Assembly: GCA_034406715.1 (NCBI GenBank)
Contig: CP137876.1
Span: forward strand, 288,001-352,000
DNA: 64,000 nucleotides
Direction: 5' to 3'
Source of the DNA: Rhodotorula mucilaginosa
Taxonomy: Eukaryota; Basidiomycota; Microbotryomycetes; Sporidiobolales; Sporidiobolaceae
The notes under the pieces were generated by a model. It did not search any database. It was not told the origin of the DNA and saw only the letters and a list, made by a program, of their open reading frames with translations. A program made the position numbers and the translations under genes. Shown here one piece after another: positions 60,301-64,000 of this stretch; positions within the stretch are counted from its first letter, which is position 1, and the number at the start of each line of letters is the position of its first letter.

Positions 60301-61816
60301 GTGACTCGCGCAGTGTGCGCGACGTCCGAGACTCCCGAGACTCCCGAGACTCGCGCGACGGCCCCGACTCTCGCGATGCTCGCAGCGTACGTGACTCGCG
60401 TCCTGCACGGGACGCTCACGACTCGCGCAACAGCCGCGACGCGCGCGACAACAAGGATGTCCGCGACGCCAAGGACACGCGCGAACCGCGGGACGGCCGG
60501 GACGCGCGCGAAAGCCGAGAGGCAACCGACAAGCGAGACTCGCGCGACGGGAAAGACAGCCGCGACGCACGAGAGCGGGAACGCAGCGTCGAATCTTCGC
60601 ATTCGTCTCGAGCTTCCCGTTCCGACGCGCGGGAAGCTCGCGACTCGAGAGACTCTCGAGATGGACGCGATGCTCGAGACACCCGCTTTGCGCGTGATAC
60701 TCGAGACGACAAGCGCAGTGTTCGGGACGATAAGCTCGAGTCGCCGAGAGCAAGCCGGGACGCTCGCTCCGACCGCACATCGAGCCGAGCCGACTCTCGT
60801 GACATCCGCACCAGCAGCGACAGGGATCGCCGCTCGGACACGAAGGAACCTCGCCCGTCTCAAGACGAACGCCGAGCCGAAGTGCGCGACACCAAGGAGG
60901 ACCGGAGAAGCAGCGATCGGGATCGCCGAGGAGAGGATCGTTCGAAGCGAGACGCCGACAAGCGTGAGGAGTCTGCCCAGCCGTCTCGTCGCGATGCAGA
61001 GAAGCGCGAAGAGTCGGTGTCGAGCTCGTCGCGTCGAACCCGCGATGCCGACCGGTTCGCCACCACTCCGACGGCGATTCCCACCGGTCCCGCTGACGAC
61101 TCGCGGCACTCGCGGCGGCGCGTATCGGACCGCAAGATGACCCGCGAGGAGGAGGCGCGCGAAGCCGAGAAGGAACGGCAGCGCGAGCGGGATCGTCAAC
61201 GCGAGGCGGAGCGTGAGGAGGCTCGCGAGCGGGAGCGGCAGCGGGACGCGGAGCGCGAAGCGGCGAGGGAGAAGGAGCGCAAGGAAGCTCGCGAACGACG
61301 CTTCCAAGCTCCGCCGGACGCGTCGACAAGTTCTTCCTCGCGGAATGGCTTGCCGCCGAAACCTACTCTTTCAGGCTCGACCTCGAGCGCTGCTCCCGAC
61401 CGATTGCGGCCTGCTCCGGGCGCCCCTGCATCTCCGGCCGACTCGGGCACCCCGTCCCTCCTCGAGCGCGCTCGGGCCAGCCTGCCCGGCGTAGCCACGT
61501 CTGCTTCTACTTCGTCGGAACCTACAGCGGGTCGAAAGGAGGAAGCGGTCCCGGCCGAGGAGTTCTCGATCAAGGGACGAGGGCGGCTGTTCCAGGGCCT
61601 GACTTCGGGTAGCATGGGCGGCGGGCGCCGCGATCCCGACGAGTCGTCGAGGAAACGTCTAGCTGGTGCGTTCGGAGCGAGTTGTCCCCATTGCTGCTTG
61701 CCCAATTCTGACGATAACCGTTCTCCCCTTTTCTATCAGATCGTCTCGGACCCGAGGACCCGAAGCGTCCCCGCACGGACGAGCCGGCTCCGCGAGAGCG
61801 TCGAGGGCGTCGATAG
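54388..61816 (+). CDS. THO2: THO complex subunit 2 (THO2/THOC2)
   Basis: Largest scaffold of the THO part of TREX, which links transcription to mRNA packaging and export and limits R-loops. The chosen start is MTPAAMPGAGQYAPSDLNDR at 54388. Landmark blocks include LDVFSDNVVEHWQFFLDVLL, SPWAPKRRP, ILGFKFGFYQQQG, LLWHGTVKLTDLWPHLSPTD, RSLLSIGDITHSFFILGQFP, SHPRRTNW-type RRTNWLDLLRSYLVPSISLL, ALEVWKVLSLFPIETRFQVY, SLLRRLSTENVKKLGKTFAR, TNPTVIFGIALNQVQSYDNL and PSLWIILQYLVNQLVSG. The later THO2 C-terminal domain has FWQLTLYDIMYPKERYDAEI, HWFSG, YCIQPRARMSLPDATFAYQM and FFRYLSDL-like LFLYDVLSDLYKWYKDASA. A very long Arg-Asp-rich tail follows (60210-61300). Removing the last intron (61672-61740) gives the end RRGRR with TAG at 61814-61816. 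About 2180 residues against 1600 in yeast and human; about twelve introns. Confidence 0.93.
60210..60800. repeat. Degenerate Arg-Asp repeat region in the THO2 tail
   Basis: About 200 residues dominated by R-D-S, R-D-A and R-D-G tripeptides. The codons vary (cgc, cgt, cga, cgg, aga for Arg), so the repeat is clear in the protein but weak in the DNA. Such mixed-charge tails resemble those of nuclear-speckle and splicing proteins. Confidence 0.75.
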
Positions 61817-61949
61817 ATACTGTAGCGCTGCTGCACATGAGAACCTTTCCGGAGAAACATAAGTCGAAGGGGAGGAGGCGAGTTGAGAAAGCGTGATATG
61901 TATTTCGCTGCCGCCAAAAGGGCAAAGCACGTGCACGAAACTAGAGGCG

Positions 61950-63912
61950 CTACTGCTCGACTTTTGCAATCGGCGCCTTGCGCGCCGGCTTGGGCTTGAG
62001 CAACTCCTTGTCGACTCCGCGCGGCGCGTGCCGGATCCGGTGCTCCTCCTTGGTCCTCCTCGCTTCGAGCATCTCGCGCTTGAGTTCGCTCGCCTTGTGG
62101 ATCGGTTTCGGGAGGTACCGCGTCCGTTCGACCTTGGCGACGTCGCCGACGGTGCCCCATTTCTCGCGGAGGCCGTCGCGGTACTCTTTCCGGACTTGCT
62201 CGCGCTTGTCGACGACGCCGAGCTTCTCGCTCGCGTGCGCTTTCCAGATTCGCAGGTTCGCGTCGTCCGAGCCGGACAGGACGAAGCGCGAGTCGAGAGT
62301 GTAAGCGGTCGCGAAAACCCTGCGAGCGAGAGAAGAAGAGAGTCAGTCCCGGCAACTTTGGGGTCAATGGATCGATCATGCGATGAATGGACGGAACGCA
62401 CCGCTGCATCCGCTTTGTGTGATAGGTATCGCGACTGCCGCCCTGGCCTTGCTTCCACAGCCGCAATGTCCGGTCATAAGATCCCGACACGAACTCGCGA
62501 CCAGTTGGTGACCAGTCGCAAGACATGACGCTGCGAAACGAAACGAGCGCATCAGTCCCTCAGCTCGACGTCACGAAAACGGACCGAGGCGAGGCACGCA
62601 AGAACGAGACGCACGCTCCGACGTGTCCCTTGTAGATCTGAGTCGTCGTGCTCAGGTTTCGCATGTCGAATGTGTAGAGGTTGTGGTCTTCGGAAGCGCA
62701 GAGCAGGACGGGCGGTTGCAGCGGGTTGAATACGAGCTGGTTCACGCGCATCTGTGCACCGCAGCTTGTTCCCAGTCAGCACTTCCAGACCCACTTATAT
62801 CGCGAGGCATCGTAGCAACGTTTGAACAAGGACGAAAGGGGGTACTGACCTGCATGGCGACGCGGCCGAGTGCCTTTCCGCTCCGCAGATCGTACAAGCA
62901 CACGGTGCGATCACTGCCACTGCTCGCGAGTACGCTCGTCTCACTCTTGTTGAAGGCGACGCAGACGATGTGTTCGCCAGACGACGAAGTCGACGTCGAG
63001 TGGAACTTGAGGGTCGAGAGCGGCGCCGTCTTGGTCTCGTCCCAAATCTCAATGTTGGAAGAACCGGTTGCGAAGATGGGGTCGTAGCGGTGATGGGAGA
63101 TGGAGCTGCGCGGACGTAGCCAGAATGGGTCAACTTGGGCGATCCGATGAACAAGGTCTCGAAGGAAAAAGAAAACTGACTTGAATGCGGCTTTGCCTGC
63201 AAAGGTTTGTAGTGGCTGCGGAAGTGGCGTTTCTCAACAGAGTCAGTGGGGGGGCAGAAAGTGCCGGAATGGATTCCTCGGGACGCACTCTTGCGCTCTT
63301 GCCGCTAGCGCCTCGGACGTCCCACAGCTTGACCGTCTTGTCGACTCCGCAGGTGAGCACGCGCGAGCTGCCCCTCGCCTCGGCTTCGTCGAGCTGGAAA
63401 TCTGCGCCTGCCTCGTACTCGTCCTCGTCGAGTTCGTCTTCGAGTCCGGCTCGCCCTTTGCCCTTGAAGCCGATCTCTGTCCGTTTCCGTTTCCTCGAGC
63501 GTTCGTTGGCGCCGACGGGTTTCTCGACGCGGCCTTCCTCTCCGACCATGGGATGCGAGAAGGCGACGCCCTTGATCATTCCGCGGTGAGCGTCCTGGAC
63601 GGACCAGACTGCGCGTTTGGCGCCGAGGTTCCAAACCGAGACTTGGCCGTCTCCGGACGCGCTCGCGACCCGCCCGAGCGCGCCGGCCTCGTCTTTGGCG
63701 AGGGCGTAGACGCCGTCGGTGTGACCTTCGAGGGAAGCGACGAACGGTTTGGCAAACATGCGTTCGAGTTTGGCTGCGGTGACGGCGCGGGTGTACTCCC
63801 TCGACCTGGCAAAGGGATGGAGGGTCGGGTCGAGGTTGCGGGCGACGGGAGCGGTTGCCGAGGACGAGGTCGGGAGGTGCTCCTCGAGGCTCCTGTGGAG
63901 GGTTTTGATCTT
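61950..63912 (-). CDS. SOF1: Sof1/DCAF13-type WD40 small-subunit processome protein (start off or near window edge)
   Basis: WD-repeat component of the U3 snoRNP/small-subunit processome required for 18S rRNA processing. It begins KIKTLHRSLEEHLPTSS, corresponding to the family start MKxKTISR with only the Met missing. Then RNLDPTLHPFARSREYTRAV and AAKLERMFAKPFVASLEGHT follow, the latter highly conserved in Sof1. WD repeats continue: GRVASASGDGQVSVWNLGAK, RVLTCGVDKTVKLWDVRGAS, YIFATGSSNIEIWDE-type repeats, and FVLSGSDDANLRIWKAHASE. The C-terminal Sof1 domain has KLGVVDKREQVRKEYRDGLR, TRYLPKPIHKASELKREM and a Lys-rich end, with stop at 61950-61952. An acidic and basic insert of about 65 residues sits between early repeats. 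A CAG acceptor just before 63912 suggests the ATG is in an exon farther right, perhaps outside the window. Confidence 0.9.
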
Positions 63913-64000
63913 CTGCTCACGCGTGGGGAGTGTCAGCCGGTGTGGACCTTGCAAGTGATTGCTGAGCACGGGGGAGGCGGCGGCGATGAGGGGTGGTCAT

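Noticed and set aside
59952-61329. Two long - strand frames (451 and 429 codons) opposite the THO2 tail
   Set aside because: They arise because Arg-Asp codons read backwards give few stops; compositions are monotonous and the THO2 frame is continuous.

Overview
The window looks like a chromosomal segment of a basidiomycete yeast, most likely Pucciniomycotina of the Rhodotorula/Sporobolomyces kind. The sequence is GC-rich with G/C-ending codons. Almost every gene is cut by short introns (about 45-100 nt) with GTGAGT, GTGCGT or GTACGT donors and CTGAC-type branch sites. Lysine is made by the fungal homocitrate route, and the encoded proteins are typical fungal orthologues. The genus is inferred; kingdom and broad lineage are well supported. 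I see no transposon, retroelement, viral remnant, CRISPR array, rRNA or tRNA. All genes are ordinary nuclear single-copy-type genes packed 130-1200 bp apart.

Layout, left to right (strand in brackets): SURF6/RRP14 ribosome assembly factor [-]; a protein with a UBZ4 zinc finger and a SUMO-interaction motif [-]; TRAPP subunit TRS20 [+] and SND2/TMEM208 [+]; a 1116-residue eIF4A-like protein that has lost its ATPase motifs [-]; mitochondrial ribosomal protein bL19 [+]; homocitrate synthase [-]; polarity scaffold BEM1 [-]; a MAP kinase kinase of the MKK1 type [-]; branched-chain aminotransferase [-]; ribosomal protein eS25 [+]; a DUF1772-like membrane protein [-]; a PCL-type cyclin [-]; a RAD5/HLTF-like ATPase [-]; cleavage factor YSH1/CPSF73 [+]; an OMA1-like mitochondrial metallopeptidase with an unusual upstream extension [-]; proteasome subunit beta4/PRE1 [+]; a GT90 (CAP10-like) glycosyltransferase [-]; myotubularin phosphatase YMR1 [-]; AP-1 beta-adaptin [-]; THO2 of the THO/TREX complex [+]; and SOF1/DCAF13 [-], whose start lies at or beyond the right edge.

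The genes do not form one pathway. Themes that recur are ribosome production (SURF6, eS25, bL19m, SOF1), mRNA maturation and export (YSH1, THO2), secretory and endosomal traffic (TRS20, SND2, YMR1, AP-1 beta), DNA damage and ubiquitin (RAD5-like, UBZ4 protein, PRE1), and morphogenesis or cell wall (BEM1, MKK, PCL cyclin, GT90). Several neighbours are divergent and share short promoters.

The most unusual objects are the degenerate eIF4A-like protein at 8367-12038, the OMA1-like gene with a second mitochondrial-type leader upstream in the same open frame, and several splicing oddities: two GC-AG introns in TRS20 and first exons consisting only of the start codon in SND2 and the DUF1772 gene.
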